DNA of 64,000 bases from Croceibacterium aestuarii (GTDB lineage Bacteria; Pseudomonadota; Alphaproteobacteria; Sphingomonadales; Sphingomonadaceae), in NCBI RefSeq assembly GCF_030657335.1, contig NZ_CP131039.1, positions 1,566,501 through 1,630,500 on the forward strand, in the 5' to 3' direction. The stretch's first letter is position 1; each line of letters starts with the position of its first letter. The position numbers were made by a program, and so were the translations under genes. The notes beneath the pieces are model-generated. The model did not search any database. It saw only the letters and a list, made by a program, of their open reading frames with translations, and had not been told where the DNA came from. This document shows, piece by piece, positions 45,181 to 53,652 of this stretch.

Positions 45181-45504
45181 ATGGCTGACGACGAGAAGGT
45201 CGAACGCCGCAAGGATGTGAGGTCCGCCCTTGCACTCCCTGTTCTGTGCCGCGTTCCCGCGACGCCGCGCGAGGCAACGATACTCGACATTTCGGTCAGC
45301 GGCTGCCTGATCCGGGCGCCGGGCAGTCTCGAAGTAGGAGCGACCATAATCGTCTCGCTGCCACTGCGCCGCGAAGTATCGGGAATGATCGTCTGGTCGC
45401 GCCCCGGACATGCCGGCGTGCGCTTCCATTCGGCGCTCAGCGCCGACCTGGTCGACGCAGTTGCCGCGCTTCCGGACGAAACCCGGATCGCCAAGGTCGC
45501 CTGA
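45181..45504 (+). CDS. PilZ domain protein (third of three)
   Basis: This 107-aa single PilZ domain has R10-x3-R14 (ERRKDVRSAL) and DISVSGC. It retains both motifs for c-di-GMP. The layout LILCRVP-like core and VIVWSRPGHAGVRFH fits the PilZ barrel. The three genes form one transcription unit that ends at two hairpins. Confidence 0.87.
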   Translation: MADDEKVERRKDVRSALALPVLCRVPATPREATILDISVSGCLIRAPGSLEVGATIIVSLPLRREVSGMIVWSRPGHAGVRFHSALSADLVDAVAALPDETRIAKVA

Positions 45505-45564
45505 TCCGATCCAGCCGGCAAAGGGTTCAACCCGACACCGTCATTCGATCGATTGCCTAAAGAC

Positions 45565-45586
45565 GACAGGGCAGTTACACCCTGTC
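45565..45586. terminator. hairpin between the PilZ cluster and the convergent enzyme gene
   Basis: GACAGGG (45565-45571) pairs with CCCTGTC (45580-45586) around an eight-base loop. It may serve as a terminator in either direction. Confidence 0.5.
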
Positions 45587-45590
45587 GCAC

Positions 45591-45621
45591 GGCGCGCCCC
45601 GCCGGGGGGACGGGGCGCGCC
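45591..45621. terminator. GC-rich hairpin, probable bidirectional terminator
   Basis: GGCGCGCCCCG (45591-45601) and CGGGGCGCGCC (45611-45621) form an 11-base perfect stem around a nine-base loop. It lies between convergent units. There is no long T-run, so it may work with the hairpin 5 bases to its left. Confidence 0.6.
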
Positions 45622-45667
45622 AACTCCCTTCACGACTGGTTTGTCTTTCGTGCGGCGTATCAGCGTC

Positions 45668-46978
45668 TTACACTTCCGCCAGCGCCTGATCGAAGTCAGC
45701 GATCAGGTCGTCGGCGTCTTCGATGCCGATGCTGATGCGCACCAGGTTGTCGGTGATCCCCATGGCCTTCTTGCGCGCGTCGGGGACCGAGAGGTGGGTC
45801 ATGGCCGCGGGGTGGCTGGCGAGGGTCTCGGTGCCGCCGAGGCTGACCGCCAGCTTGGCAACCTTGAGCGCGTCGAGGAAGCGGAAGCTCTCGGCTTCGC
45901 CGCCCTTTATGAACAGGCTGAATGTGCTGCCGGGGCCGCTGCAGTGGCGGTCGTAGATGTCCTTCTGCCGCCCCTCGGGCAAGAGGCCAAGGAAGCCGAC
46001 CCCCTCGACCTTGGGGTGGTCCTTCAGAAAATCGCAGACCCTGATGGCGTTCTCGGTGGCGCGCTGCATGCGGATTTCCAGCGTCTCGAGGCTGCGCAGC
46101 AGCATCCAGGCGGTGTTGGGATCGCAGATGCCGCCCATGGTGTTGCGCAAGGATCGGACCGGGTCCATCCACACCTTGGCGCCCGATATGCCGCCCGCCA
46201 CCAGGTCCGAATGGCCACCCGCATACTTGGTCAGCGAGTAGGCGACGATGTCGGCGCCGTGCTCCAGCGGGCTCTGCCACAGAGGGCCGAGGAAGGTGTT
46301 GTCGATGGCGATCGGCGTTTCGGCCGGGTCGAGCGCGGCGTCGCGCGCCGCCCGGACCGCCTCGATATCGACCAGCGCATTGGTCGGGTTGCCGGGGCTT
46401 TCGAGGAAGATCATCGCCACCTTGCCGCCCTGCTCGGCGGCCATGGCCTTGGCCTCGGCCAGGATCGCATCGAGTTCCTCGCGCGTGGCGCCGGCCGGGA
46501 AGTTGACATGGGGGACGCCGAACTTGCTCAGCCACTTGGCGACGAAGCCCTCGCTGGCGGCGTAGAGGGGGCCGGAGTGGACGATCACGTCGCCGGCCTC
46601 GCAATAGGTCATCATCAGCACGCAGATCGCGGTCATGCCGCTGGAGAAGACCAGCGCATCCTCCGCTCCGTCCCACACCGAGAGGCGGTCCTCGAGGATT
46701 TCCTGGTTGGGACCGTTGAAGCGCGAATAGACCAGGCCGTCGGTTCCGCCCGGGCGTTTGCCGGTAATGCCCTCGAAATGGCGCTTGCCGGCCTCGGCGC
46801 TTTCGAACACGAAGGTGCTGGTGAGGAAGATCGGCGGCTTCAGTGAGCCTTCGGACAGCACCGGGTCGTAGCCATAACCCATCATCAGGGTCGAAGGTTT
46901 GAGCTTGTGTCCGCCGACCGTGGCGACTTCCGGTTTGGGCTTGCGGCGCGGGGTAAGCGGCTTGACGGGATCGGCCAT
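45668..46978 (-). CDS. cystathionine gamma-synthase family PLP enzyme
   Basis: This 436-aa enzyme belongs to the Cys/Met metabolism PLP family (transsulfuration enzymes and methionine gamma-lyase). Key blocks are YSRFNGPNQEILEDRLS, FSSGMTAICVLMMTYC and FLESPGNPTNALVDIEAV, then YSLTKYAGGHSDLVAG with the PLP lysine. The extended N-terminus (MADPVKPLTPRRKPKPEVAT) is unusual. Exact substrate cannot be set from sequence. It has a 196-base intergenic leader with no aptamer I can identify. Confidence 0.9.
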   Translation of the reverse strand: MADPVKPLTPRRKPKPEVATVGGHKLKPSTLMMGYGYDPVLSEGSLKPPIFLTSTFVFESAEAGKRHFEGITGKRPGGTDGLVYSRFNGPNQEILEDRLSVWDGAEDALVFSSGMTAICVLMMTYCEAGDVIVHSGPLYAASEGFVAKWLSKFGVPHVNFPAGATREELDAILAEAKAMAAEQGGKVAMIFLESPGNPTNALVDIEAVRAARDAALDPAETPIAIDNTFLGPLWQSPLEHGADIVAYSLTKYAGGHSDLVAGGISGAKVWMDPVRSLRNTMGGICDPNTAWMLLRSLETLEIRMQRATENAIRVCDFLKDHPKVEGVGFLGLLPEGRQKDIYDRHCSGPGSTFSLFIKGGEAESFRFLDALKVAKLAVSLGGTETLASHPAAMTHLSVPDARKKAMGITDNLVRISIGIEDADDLIADFDQALAEV

Positions 46979-47174
46979 GATCGGCGTTCCTTCCTTGCTT
47001 CGTGCTCCCAGGAAGGCAGGAGCGGGTCGATCGCTCCGGGGCGCTGGCGATCCTAACCTCCGCAGGACCGCATCTCCACCGGACGTCGGCGTGGGTGCCG
47101 ATAATGCGCCACGCGGATAAAGACAAGATGGTTGCCGGTGAAACCGGTTGATGCGTGGTTCCGGCGCGTCGAAG

Positions 47175-48584
47175 CTAGATAAGTGCGGCCACGGCCCAGC
47201 AGCCGAATACCAGCAGGAACACGCCGGCGATGTCGAGGAGGATGCCGGCGCCGACCATGCGCGGCAGATGGATACGGCCGGTCGCCCAGGCGATGGCGTT
47301 GGGACCGGTTCCGGCAGGCAGCATGAAGCCCCAGCTCGCCGCCAGCGCCGCGGGCATCGCGAGCAGCAGAGGATCGACTCCGAGCGCGACGATCAGGCTC
47401 CCGACCACCGGGATGATTCCGCTGGCCGTTGCGACATTGCTGGCGAATTCCGTGACGACAATGACCAGCGCGACGATTGCCAGCGCGACGATCAGGAGTG
47501 GCACTGTGGACAGGAACAGCAGGCTCTGCCCCAGCCAGTCGGCCAAGCCCGAGGCGCCCATGCCCGCGGCCAGCGCCAGCCCGCCACCGAACATCATGAT
47601 CACGCCCCATGGCGCGCGGTCGGCCTCGGCCCAGTTGAGCAGTGCGCGGCCGGTGCCGTCGGGGACGACGAACAGCAAGAGGCCGACCAACACGGCGATG
47701 GTCCCGTCGGTCAATGCGCCTTCGGGCAGCAACGGGCCCAACAGCGGCTGGGTCATCCACAGCACGAAGGCCAGCGCGACGAGGGGCACGAGGCGCTTTT
47801 CGGGTTCCGTCCACGGCGTGTGATCGTCGATCGCCTCGCGCGCGGCGCGCACGTCGAATGGGTGCGTGGCGACCTGTTGGACCTTGCCGACGATCCATGC
47901 CGCCAGCGGGACGCCGACGAATACGATCGGCAGGCCGAACATGGTCCATTCGGCGAAGCTGATGTGGATTCCGACCGTTTCGTCGAGCAGCGCGACGGCG
48001 ATGGCATTGGTGGGGCTGCCGACGATAGTGCCAAGGCCGCCGATCGACGATGCGAAAGCAATTCCCATCGGCAGGGCGCCCGACAACCCCTCCTTCGAAT
48101 CTCCGCTCAAGCCGCCGCCGACCAGCACGGCCAGCGCCATCGGCATCATGATGAGGCTGGTCGAGGTGTTGGAGATCGCCATCGACAGCATCGCCGAGGA
48201 GAGCATGAAGGCGAGCAACAGCTGCATTGCCCCGCCGTTTTCCCCCAACCGCTTGAGGATGCCGAGCGCGAGACGGCGATGCAGACCCGTGCGTTCGATA
48301 GCCAGGGCGAGGAAGGCGCCACCGAGAATCAGGAAGAGGGTGGGCGAGTAATAGGTGCTGGCGGTGTCCTTCGCGTCCATCACCCCGGCCATGGGCAGGA
48401 CGAGGAACGGCAGAAGCGCAGTGGCGGTCAGCGGTAGCGCCTCGGTCATCCACCAACAGGCCATCCACACCACCAGCCCGGCAACGAGCCAAGCCTGTGG
48501 CGGCATCGAGCCCGGCGCGGGAACCGCAAGTGTCAGAGCGAACGCTGCCAGGCCGGCCCAGAACCCGATCCGCTTTGCCAGCAC
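47175..48584 (-). CDS. SLC13/DASS family sodium-coupled transporter
   Basis: This 469-aa inner-membrane protein has about 11-12 helices and the DASS substrate motifs AISNTSTSLIMMPMALA and IVGSPTNAIAVAL with a second copy in VTEFASNVATASGIIPVV and LPAGTGPNAIAWATG. The family imports dicarboxylates, citrate or sulfate with Na+. The GTG start with AAAGGGGG upstream was preferred over a TTG 30 bases earlier. Confidence 0.9.
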   Translation of the reverse strand: MLAKRIGFWAGLAAFALTLAVPAPGSMPPQAWLVAGLVVWMACWWMTEALPLTATALLPFLVLPMAGVMDAKDTASTYYSPTLFLILGGAFLALAIERTGLHRRLALGILKRLGENGGAMQLLLAFMLSSAMLSMAISNTSTSLIMMPMALAVLVGGGLSGDSKEGLSGALPMGIAFASSIGGLGTIVGSPTNAIAVALLDETVGIHISFAEWTMFGLPIVFVGVPLAAWIVGKVQQVATHPFDVRAAREAIDDHTPWTEPEKRLVPLVALAFVLWMTQPLLGPLLPEGALTDGTIAVLVGLLLFVVPDGTGRALLNWAEADRAPWGVIMMFGGGLALAAGMGASGLADWLGQSLLFLSTVPLLIVALAIVALVIVVTEFASNVATASGIIPVVGSLIVALGVDPLLLAMPAALAASWGFMLPAGTGPNAIAWATGRIHLPRMVGAGILLDIAGVFLLVFGCWAVAALI

Positions 48585-48652
48585 CCAATCCCCCTTTACC
48601 CGTCTCCCGCGCAATCCTAGCCTAGCGGGCGATTACGGCAAGGAGGGCAGGC

Positions 48653-49036
48653 ATGGGCGGCGGAAAGGTTACGGGGATCGGCGGCTTTTTCCTCCGGGCG
48701 GACGATCCGGGTGCGCTTGCCGCCTGGTACCGCAAGCATCTCGGGATCGTCGCCACGAAGTCGGGCGAGCCGGATCCCGACGGCAACTGGAACTGGACGC
48801 AGGAGGCCGGCGACACAGTGTTCGCCATGTTCCCGCGGGACAGCGACTACTTCGCCGCCGGCAGGCAGGTCATGCTCAACCTGCGGGTCGAAAATCTGGA
48901 CGCGTTGCTCACGCGCCTCGAGGCCGCCGACGTGGCTATCAGCCATCGCGAGGCAATGGACGGTGTCGGCAGCTTCGCCCGCATCCACGATCCCGAAGGC
49001 AATCCGCTCGAACTGTGGGAGCCGCCCTCAGACTAA
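48653..49036 (+). CDS. VOC family protein (glyoxalase-like)
   Basis: This 127-aa protein has two beta-alpha-beta-beta-beta modules: VTGIGGFFLRADDPGALAAW, YRKHLGI and HDPEGNPLELWEPP at the end. VOC proteins include glyoxalase I and extradiol dioxygenases; the possible metal ligands are not complete here. Its end overlaps the convergent membrane protein gene by nine bases. Confidence 0.87.
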   Translation: MGGGKVTGIGGFFLRADDPGALAAWYRKHLGIVATKSGEPDPDGNWNWTQEAGDTVFAMFPRDSDYFAAGRQVMLNLRVENLDALLTRLEAADVAISHREAMDGVGSFARIHDPEGNPLELWEPPSD

Positions 49037-49603
49037 GCTGCGGCGCAAACGCACCCTGCGACCGAGGTTCGCTGCGCCAACCCATATGCCAAGCGAGGCT
49101 GGGTAGAGAAGCGCGGCGGCACCAACATTGCGAAGGGTAAATCGCGCCCAGTCGATCGGCGACACACCGAGGAGCAGCGTCGAAGCCGCAAGCGGGGTGA
49201 GCAGGAATAAGCCCCCCGCGAGCAGCGCAAGGGTGCGGGCGCGCGAGGGCATTGCCCAACCAAGTGCGAACGGCACGGCGATCGGGTTGAGCAGATAGGC
49301 GGCCATCCACACCGCTGTACCGGCATGAGCTTCACGCAAAGCCGGGGCGATCGCGCTCATCGTCAGGGTATTGCACAAGATCATGACGGGCGCGGAGAGA
49401 GCGATGGCCGCCGCGACCTTGCGCTCACGGAACGCCCTGTCGAGCAGCACGGCGCCGAGACAGCCGAGCGCCCAGCGCACCTTGCCGGTTTCGCGTTCAT
49501 TCCATTCAGCGGCCATCGCCCGAACCCACTCGTCACGCTCGGGACCCCCGACGCGCCGCGCGAAGAGAATTGAGGCTCGCGAAATGCTATGTCCAGCACT
49601 CAT
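49028..49603 (-). CDS. multi-helix membrane protein linked to a PadR regulator
   Basis: This 191-aa protein has a soluble N-terminal part (ERDEWVRAMAAEWNERETGK) and then four or five helices. Such proteins are typical companions of PadR regulators, and the ATG overlaps the PadR stop. The start MSAGHSISRASILFARRVGG was chosen. The function is unknown. Confidence 0.75.
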   Translation of the reverse strand: MSAGHSISRASILFARRVGGPERDEWVRAMAAEWNERETGKVRWALGCLGAVLLDRAFRERKVAAAIALSAPVMILCNTLTMSAIAPALREAHAGTAVWMAAYLLNPIAVPFALGWAMPSRARTLALLAGGLFLLTPLAASTLLLGVSPIDWARFTLRNVGAAALLYPASLGIWVGAANLGRRVRLRRSLV

Positions 49604-49899
49604 GATCTCAGCTCCTGCAACGTGCCCTTCGCTGGCTCTGCCGCGGCCTCGGCCAGCGCCTTCCGCCCCGCGGGCAGAATGCGGTATGCATGGCGTGGAG
49701 GGCGGCCTTCTCGCGCAGGCTCCTGCCACTCGGCTTCCAGCAGGCCGCGCTCGGCCAGGCGAATGAGGATCGGGTAGAGCGATCCGGACTTAAGTCCGGT
49801 GCGTTCGGCAATCTCGAGGCCATAAAGCCATTCGGGACGTGGCGCATCGAGGCATGCAAGCACGCTGAGTGTCTGGCGAGAGGGTTTGCGTTTCCACAT
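49600..49899 (-). CDS. PadR family transcriptional regulator
   Basis: This 99-aa protein is a winged-helix regulator with PRPEWLYGLEIAERTGLKSG, SLYPILIRLAERGLLEAEWQ and RPPRHAYRILPAGRKAL, the PadR signature. It overlaps the membrane protein gene (ATGA) that it probably controls. The start is ATG; a TTG nine bases earlier would overlap the operator. Confidence 0.92.
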   Translation of the reverse strand: MWKRKPSRQTLSVLACLDAPRPEWLYGLEIAERTGLKSGSLYPILIRLAERGLLEAEWQEPAREGRPPRHAYRILPAGRKALAEAAAEPAKGTLQELRS

Positions 49900-49906
49900 C
49901 ACATAC

Positions 49907-49926
49907 AACTCTACCTATATAGAGTT
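49907..49926. promoter_or_regulatory. probable PadR operator
   Basis: AACTCTA (49907-49913), CCTATA spacer and TAGAGTT (49920-49926) form a perfect 7-base inverted repeat with a 6-base spacer, eight bases upstream of the padR ATG. Position and symmetry fit autoregulation by a winged-helix dimer. Confidence 0.65.
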
Positions 49927-49967
49927 TGTCGTCAAGCGTTGAATCGGCAAACGCTTCCTTACGGGAG

Positions 49968-50513
49968 TCAGCTCGCCTTGAGGTCCGCGCTCACCATATG
50001 CCAGCGCAGCTGCGCAGCGCTCGCGCCAGGGACATCGTTGACGCGGCGCAGGACGGCATCGCCGGTCCACTTCTCGGTGTTTCCGGTTACCAGTTCGCAG
50101 CTAAGGGTGGTGGGCGCGGTATAGTAGGACGATCCGGCCGCCCCTTCCATCTGCCCGTCCGACAGAGCGACCGTGATCTTGCGGCAGCGACCAAACTGGG
50201 TAGCGTATTCGGCGGCGCTCATGCCATTCTGGGGGCCACCTTCGCCGAACTGGGCATAGGCTTCGCCAAAGCGCTTGTTCTCCACCGCGCGGGCCCAAGC
50301 GAGCAGGACGTTGCGTGCGCCTTTCTCGCCTTTTTCCGCTTCGGGCACGAGCGGGGGAGCGAGGGCGACGTCCGTCCCGGCGTCGGTCGGTGTCGGGAAA
50401 GCAGCAGTGGGATCCGGGCTCGGCGAGGCCGTTTCGGTCGGCGCCGGCGCTGGCTCTCCGCAGGCACACAGCGCCAGCACCGCGATCACGGCGTAGGACA
50501 TAGTGAGTTTCAT
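49968..50513 (-). CDS. predicted lipoprotein with a Pro/Thr/Ser-rich linker
   Basis: This 181-aa protein has a lipobox (VLALCACGEP), then a proline/threonine/serine-rich linker (APAPTETASPSPDPTAAFPT) and a globular domain of about 100 residues (RNVLLAWARAVENKRFGEAY). It is exported. No family is known to me. It lies 74 bases downstream of infC. Confidence 0.75.
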   Translation of the reverse strand: MKLTMSYAVIAVLALCACGEPAPAPTETASPSPDPTAAFPTPTDAGTDVALAPPLVPEAEKGEKGARNVLLAWARAVENKRFGEAYAQFGEGGPQNGMSAAEYATQFGRCRKITVALSDGQMEGAAGSSYYTAPTTLSCELVTGNTEKWTGDAVLRRVNDVPGASAAQLRWHMVSADLKAS

Positions 50514-50587
50514 GATGGAATCGCGCCTCCTTTGCGGAGGCAACGGGACAGGGCGGTGCGTTGTTCCGCGCACCGCCATATGCGAAC

Positions 50588-51109
50588 CTACTTGGGCGAA
50601 AGCACCATCAGCATCTGCCGACCTTCAAGCCGGGGGTAGGCTTCGACTTTGGCAATTTCAGCCGTGTCGTCCTGCACCCGCTTGAGCAGGTTCATGCCGA
50701 GTTCCTGGTGCGCCATTTCACGGCCGCGGAAGCGCAGGGTCATCTTCACCTTGTCGCCTTCTTCGAGGAACTTGGTCACGCTGCGCATCTTCACGTCGTA
50801 ATCGTGCGTGTCGATGTTCGGACGCATCTTGATCTCTTTGATCTCCTGCGTCTTTTGCGTCTTGCGCGCGGCGTTGGCCTTCTTCTGTGCCTCGTAGCGG
50901 TATTTGCCAACGTCGAGGAACTTGGCGACAGGCGGGTCTGCGTTGGGTGAAACCTCGACGAGGTTCAGCCCAAGCCCGTTGGCCTGCTCCATTGCTTCCT
51001 TGGTGTACATGACGCCGAGGTTCTCGCCTTCATGGTCGATAACCCGGACTTTGTCCGACTGGATCATATCATCGTAGCGCGGGCCGCTCTTTACGGGCGG
51101 GGCCATCAT
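50588..51109 (-). CDS. infC: translation initiation factor IF-3
   Basis: IF-3 keeps ribosomal subunits apart and checks the start codon. The 173-aa protein has the N-domain ([40 protein letters not shown]), the lysine-rich linker ([20 protein letters not shown]) and C-domain ([20 protein letters not shown]). It starts with ATG-ATG, not AUU. rpmI and rplT are not downstream. Confidence 0.98.
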   Translation of the reverse strand: MMAPPVKSGPRYDDMIQSDKVRVIDHEGENLGVMYTKEAMEQANGLGLNLVEVSPNADPPVAKFLDVGKYRYEAQKKANAARKTQKTQEIKEIKMRPNIDTHDYDVKMRSVTKFLEEGDKVKMTLRFRGREMAHQELGMNLLKRVQDDTAEIAKVEAYPRLEGRQMLMVLSPK

Positions 51110-51212
51110 GCGCCGGGGTGGACGGGCTATGGGGCAGTCTCCTGATAATTGCCGTTGTGTTCGCCCGCTATGTAGGGAGGAATCCCCTCCGGCGCTAGGG
51201 GGCTTGGGAAGG

Positions 51213-51902
51213 TCAGGCCGCCCGCCGCCAGAGCGGGAATGTCGCCAGTTTGTCCTTGGCGGGGACCACCGCGTTGATTTCCGCCGCCGGCTGCAGGGCC
51301 TGGAGGATTGCGGGGTCGGCGGCGTTCATCCCGCCGGTCAGGGCGCCGTAAGCCGGCAGAATCATCCGTTCGCCGCAGTCGCCGCGGCTGACGACTGCGC
51401 AGGGGCGCCGGATCGAGCGATCGCGGACCCGCAGTTGCACGCGCGGGTGGAAATGGCCGGAAAGCTCGGGCCGCGTCTCGCCGGGCCGGGCGCGGTGGCG
51501 CAGCAGCAGGCCGGCGATGTCGAGTTCCTCGGCCAGGGTGCCGCCCGCCTTCGCCTCCATTCCCGCGTCGTGGTTGCCGGTGATCCACACCCAGTCGGTC
51601 GCGCGGACCAGCGCGGCCAACATTCCCGCGGCGTGCGGCTCCATCCGCTCGGGCCCGGCGTCGTCGTGAAAGTTGTCCCCCAACGTATAGACCCGCCGGG
51701 CCCCGGTCTCGCGGATTGCCAGCGCGAGGCGTTCGAGCGTTTCGCGGCTGTCGTAGGGCGGCAGCATCTGCCCCGACCGGGCGTAGAAGCTCGCCTTCTC
51801 AAGATGCAGGTCGGCGACCAGCAGCGCCCGTTCGCGCGGCCAGTACAGCGCGCGGCCCTGTGAGAGCGCGAATTCCTCGCCTGCGAACGAAAGGGGAACC
51901 AT
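51213..51902 (-). CDS. pdeM: ligase-associated DNA damage response endonuclease PdeM
   Basis: PdeM is a calcineurin-type phosphoesterase encoded with ligase/helicase DNA-repair genes in many bacteria. The 229-aa protein has [33 protein letters not shown] and [16 protein letters not shown], the family metal motifs. The usual ligase and Lhr helicase partners are not adjacent here. It is divergent from hemF with a small intergenic region holding a repeat. Confidence 0.92.
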   Translation of the reverse strand: MVPLSFAGEEFALSQGRALYWPRERALLVADLHLEKASFYARSGQMLPPYDSRETLERLALAIRETGARRVYTLGDNFHDDAGPERMEPHAAGMLAALVRATDWVWITGNHDAGMEAKAGGTLAEELDIAGLLLRHRARPGETRPELSGHFHPRVQLRVRDRSIRRPCAVVSRGDCGERMILPAYGALTGGMNAADPAILQALQPAAEINAVVPAKDKLATFPLWRRAA

Positions 51903-51959
51903 GAACGGTCCTTGCCTCACGCGATTCTGCTTGGCAAGAGCACCATGGCCTTGATCTTG

Positions 51960-52043
51960 GTCATTGCGACGAGCGCAACGACGAAGCAATCCAAGGCGAC
52001 TGCGCGCGACGCCATGGATGCGTCGCAGTGCTCGCAACGACGA
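51960..52043. repeat. palindromic repeat before hemF
   Basis: GTCATTGCGACGAGCGCAAC (from 51960) continues ACGAAGCAATCC and is answered by ATGGATGCGTCGCAGTGCTC and GCAACGAC near 52015-52043. This is a TCATTGCGA-type palindromic repeat of the kind spread through sphingomonad intergenic regions. It separates the pdeM and hemF promoters. Confidence 0.7.
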
Positions 52044-52052
52044 GAGAGACGG

Positions 52053-52910
52053 ATGACCGACTGGTCCCAGCAGACCCAACAAGCCCGAGACTGGTTCGAG
52101 ACGCTGCGCGACGACATCTGCGCGGCGTTCGAGTCGATCGAGCGCGAGGCGGCCTCTGATGCGAAGTTCGAGTATATCCCCTGGAACCGCGAGACCGATG
52201 ACGGTCACGAAGGCGGCGGCGGCGTCCGCGGGGTGATGAAGGGCAAGGTATTCGAAAAGGTCGGGGTCAACGTCTCGACCGTATCGGGCGATTTCGCTCC
52301 CGGCTTCGCGCAGACAATCAACGGGGCGAGCGAGGACAATCCCGGCTTCACCGCCACCGGCATCAGTCTGGTCGCGCACATGGCCAACCCGCACGTGCCT
52401 GCGGTGCACATGAACACGCGCTTCCTGACCACCAGCAAGGCCTGGTTCGGCGGCGGAGCGGACCTCAATCCGCCGATCCCCTATGCCGAGGACACCGAAC
52501 AGTTCCACGCCGCCTTCCGTGCCGCCTGCATGGGCCACAACCCGACCTACTACGAGAAATTCAGGAAGTGGGCCGACGACTACTTCTTCATCCCACACCG
52601 CGGCGTCGCGCGCGGGGTCGGCGGGATATTCTACGACCACCTCGAGTGCGCCGACGAGCCGCAGTTCGAGCGCAACTTCGCGCTCACCCGCGACGTCGGC
52701 AGCGCCTTCCTTGAGGTTTTTCCGAAGATCGTCCGCCGCCGCATGGCGCAGGAGTTCACCCCGGAGGACAAGGCTGCGCAGCTCGAATGGCGCGGGCGAT
52801 ACGTCGAATTCAACCTGGTCTATGACCGGGGCACGCTATTCGGCCTCAAGACCGGCGGCAACATCGATGCCATCCTGATGAGCTTGCCGCCCGAGGTGAC
52901 CTGGAGCTGA
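52053..52910 (+). CDS. hemF: oxygen-dependent coproporphyrinogen III oxidase
   Basis: HemF decarboxylates coproporphyrinogen III in heme synthesis. The 285-aa length is usual. Blocks include GGVRGVMKGKVFEKVGVNVS, HMNTRFL, WFGGGADLNPPIPY, KKWADDYFFIPHR-like KWADDYFFIPHRGVARGVGG and EFNLVYDRGT. An upstream in-frame ATG would extend into a repeat, so the MTDWSQQTQQARD start was chosen. Confidence 0.97.
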   Translation: MTDWSQQTQQARDWFETLRDDICAAFESIEREAASDAKFEYIPWNRETDDGHEGGGGVRGVMKGKVFEKVGVNVSTVSGDFAPGFAQTINGASEDNPGFTATGISLVAHMANPHVPAVHMNTRFLTTSKAWFGGGADLNPPIPYAEDTEQFHAAFRAACMGHNPTYYEKFRKWADDYFFIPHRGVARGVGGIFYDHLECADEPQFERNFALTRDVGSAFLEVFPKIVRRRMAQEFTPEDKAAQLEWRGRYVEFNLVYDRGTLFGLKTGGNIDAILMSLPPEVTWS

Positions 52911-52911
52911 G

Positions 52912-53304
52912 TCAGCTTGCAGCGAGGCGTTGCCGGAACCATTCGGCCAGCTCGTCCTCGCTCAAGGCGCCGGCGGAGAGGGCGAGGAAGGCTTCACGCG
53001 CCTCATCTCCCGGAATGTCGACTTGAACGCCGTTGCGAGCGAGAAAAAGCAAAGAGAGCACGAAAGCTGACCGCTTGTTGCCGTCGACGAAGGGGCGGTT
53101 TCTGGCAACCGCGAAGGCGTAAGCCGCTGCCAGATCACTGAGGTCCTCGTCGCCATAAGACCAACGGTTGAGGGGCCGGGCCAAGGCCGATTTTAGCGCC
53201 CCGAGATCGCGAATGCCCGCGCCGCCGCCGTGCTCGGCAAGTTGGCGTTCGTACACCGCGATCGCCACGGCCAGGTCGATCCAGACCGGTTCGCTGCTGG
53301 CCAA
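52912..53304 (-). CDS. death-on-curing (Doc/Fic) family toxin with altered catalytic motif
   Basis: This 130-aa protein is a Doc-type Fic fold. The signature reads ARNRPFVDGNKRSAF, so the normally essential His before PF is Arg70. Doc toxins phosphorylate elongation factor Tu and need this histidine, so this copy may be weakly active or inactive. The antitoxin gene lies five bases upstream. Confidence 0.87.
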   Translation of the reverse strand: MASSEPVWIDLAVAIAVYERQLAEHGGGAGIRDLGALKSALARPLNRWSYGDEDLSDLAAAYAFAVARNRPFVDGNKRSAFVLSLLFLARNGVQVDIPGDEAREAFLALSAGALSEDELAEWFRQRLAAS

Positions 53305-53309
53305 AGCGA

Positions 53310-53537
53310 TTACCCGACCAGCGCGCGAAGGGTGTCGCGGTTTTCGCGCATGATCTTTTCCGCAAGATCCATCTGCCGTTCGAATTCGGGATCGTAGGGC
53401 GAGACGCGAAATCCGCTGGCCGTTTCACTGAATGAAATACTGTCGCCGACATCGGCACGGAGCTTGGTGAGCATCTCCTTGGGCAGGATAACTCCCGCAG
53501 AGTTGCCGATCCTGGTGATCTTGAGTGTCTTGTGCAT
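53310..53537 (-). CDS. AbrB/MazE family antitoxin
   Basis: This 75-aa protein has a swapped-hairpin AbrB-type domain (LKITRIGNSAGVILPKEMLT, GDSISFSETASGFRVSPYDP) and a helical C-terminus (RQMDLAEKIMRENRDTLRAL) that should neutralise the toxin. The AbrB-type antitoxin with a Doc toxin is a known combination. It is first in the pair, as antitoxins usually are. Confidence 0.9.
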   Translation of the reverse strand: MHKTLKITRIGNSAGVILPKEMLTKLRADVGDSISFSETASGFRVSPYDPEFERQMDLAEKIMRENRDTLRALVG

Positions 53538-53652
53538 ACGTTAGTAATGACATGTCGCAGGTGCCAGGCCTACTGGTTTCAGCCGGATCCCAAATTCATT
53601 TTCTGCCCTTCGCCGCCCGGCATCGCGTCATCGCCCCGCGTTATCGCCATGT

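Noticed and set aside
46979-47174. SAM-type riboswitch before the cystathionine gamma-synthase-like gene
   Set aside because: I could not match the aptamer core of SAM-II or SAH by eye.
51106-51109. AUU start for infC as in enteric bacteria
   Set aside because: The start here is ATG-ATG, so the AUU autoregulation does not apply.
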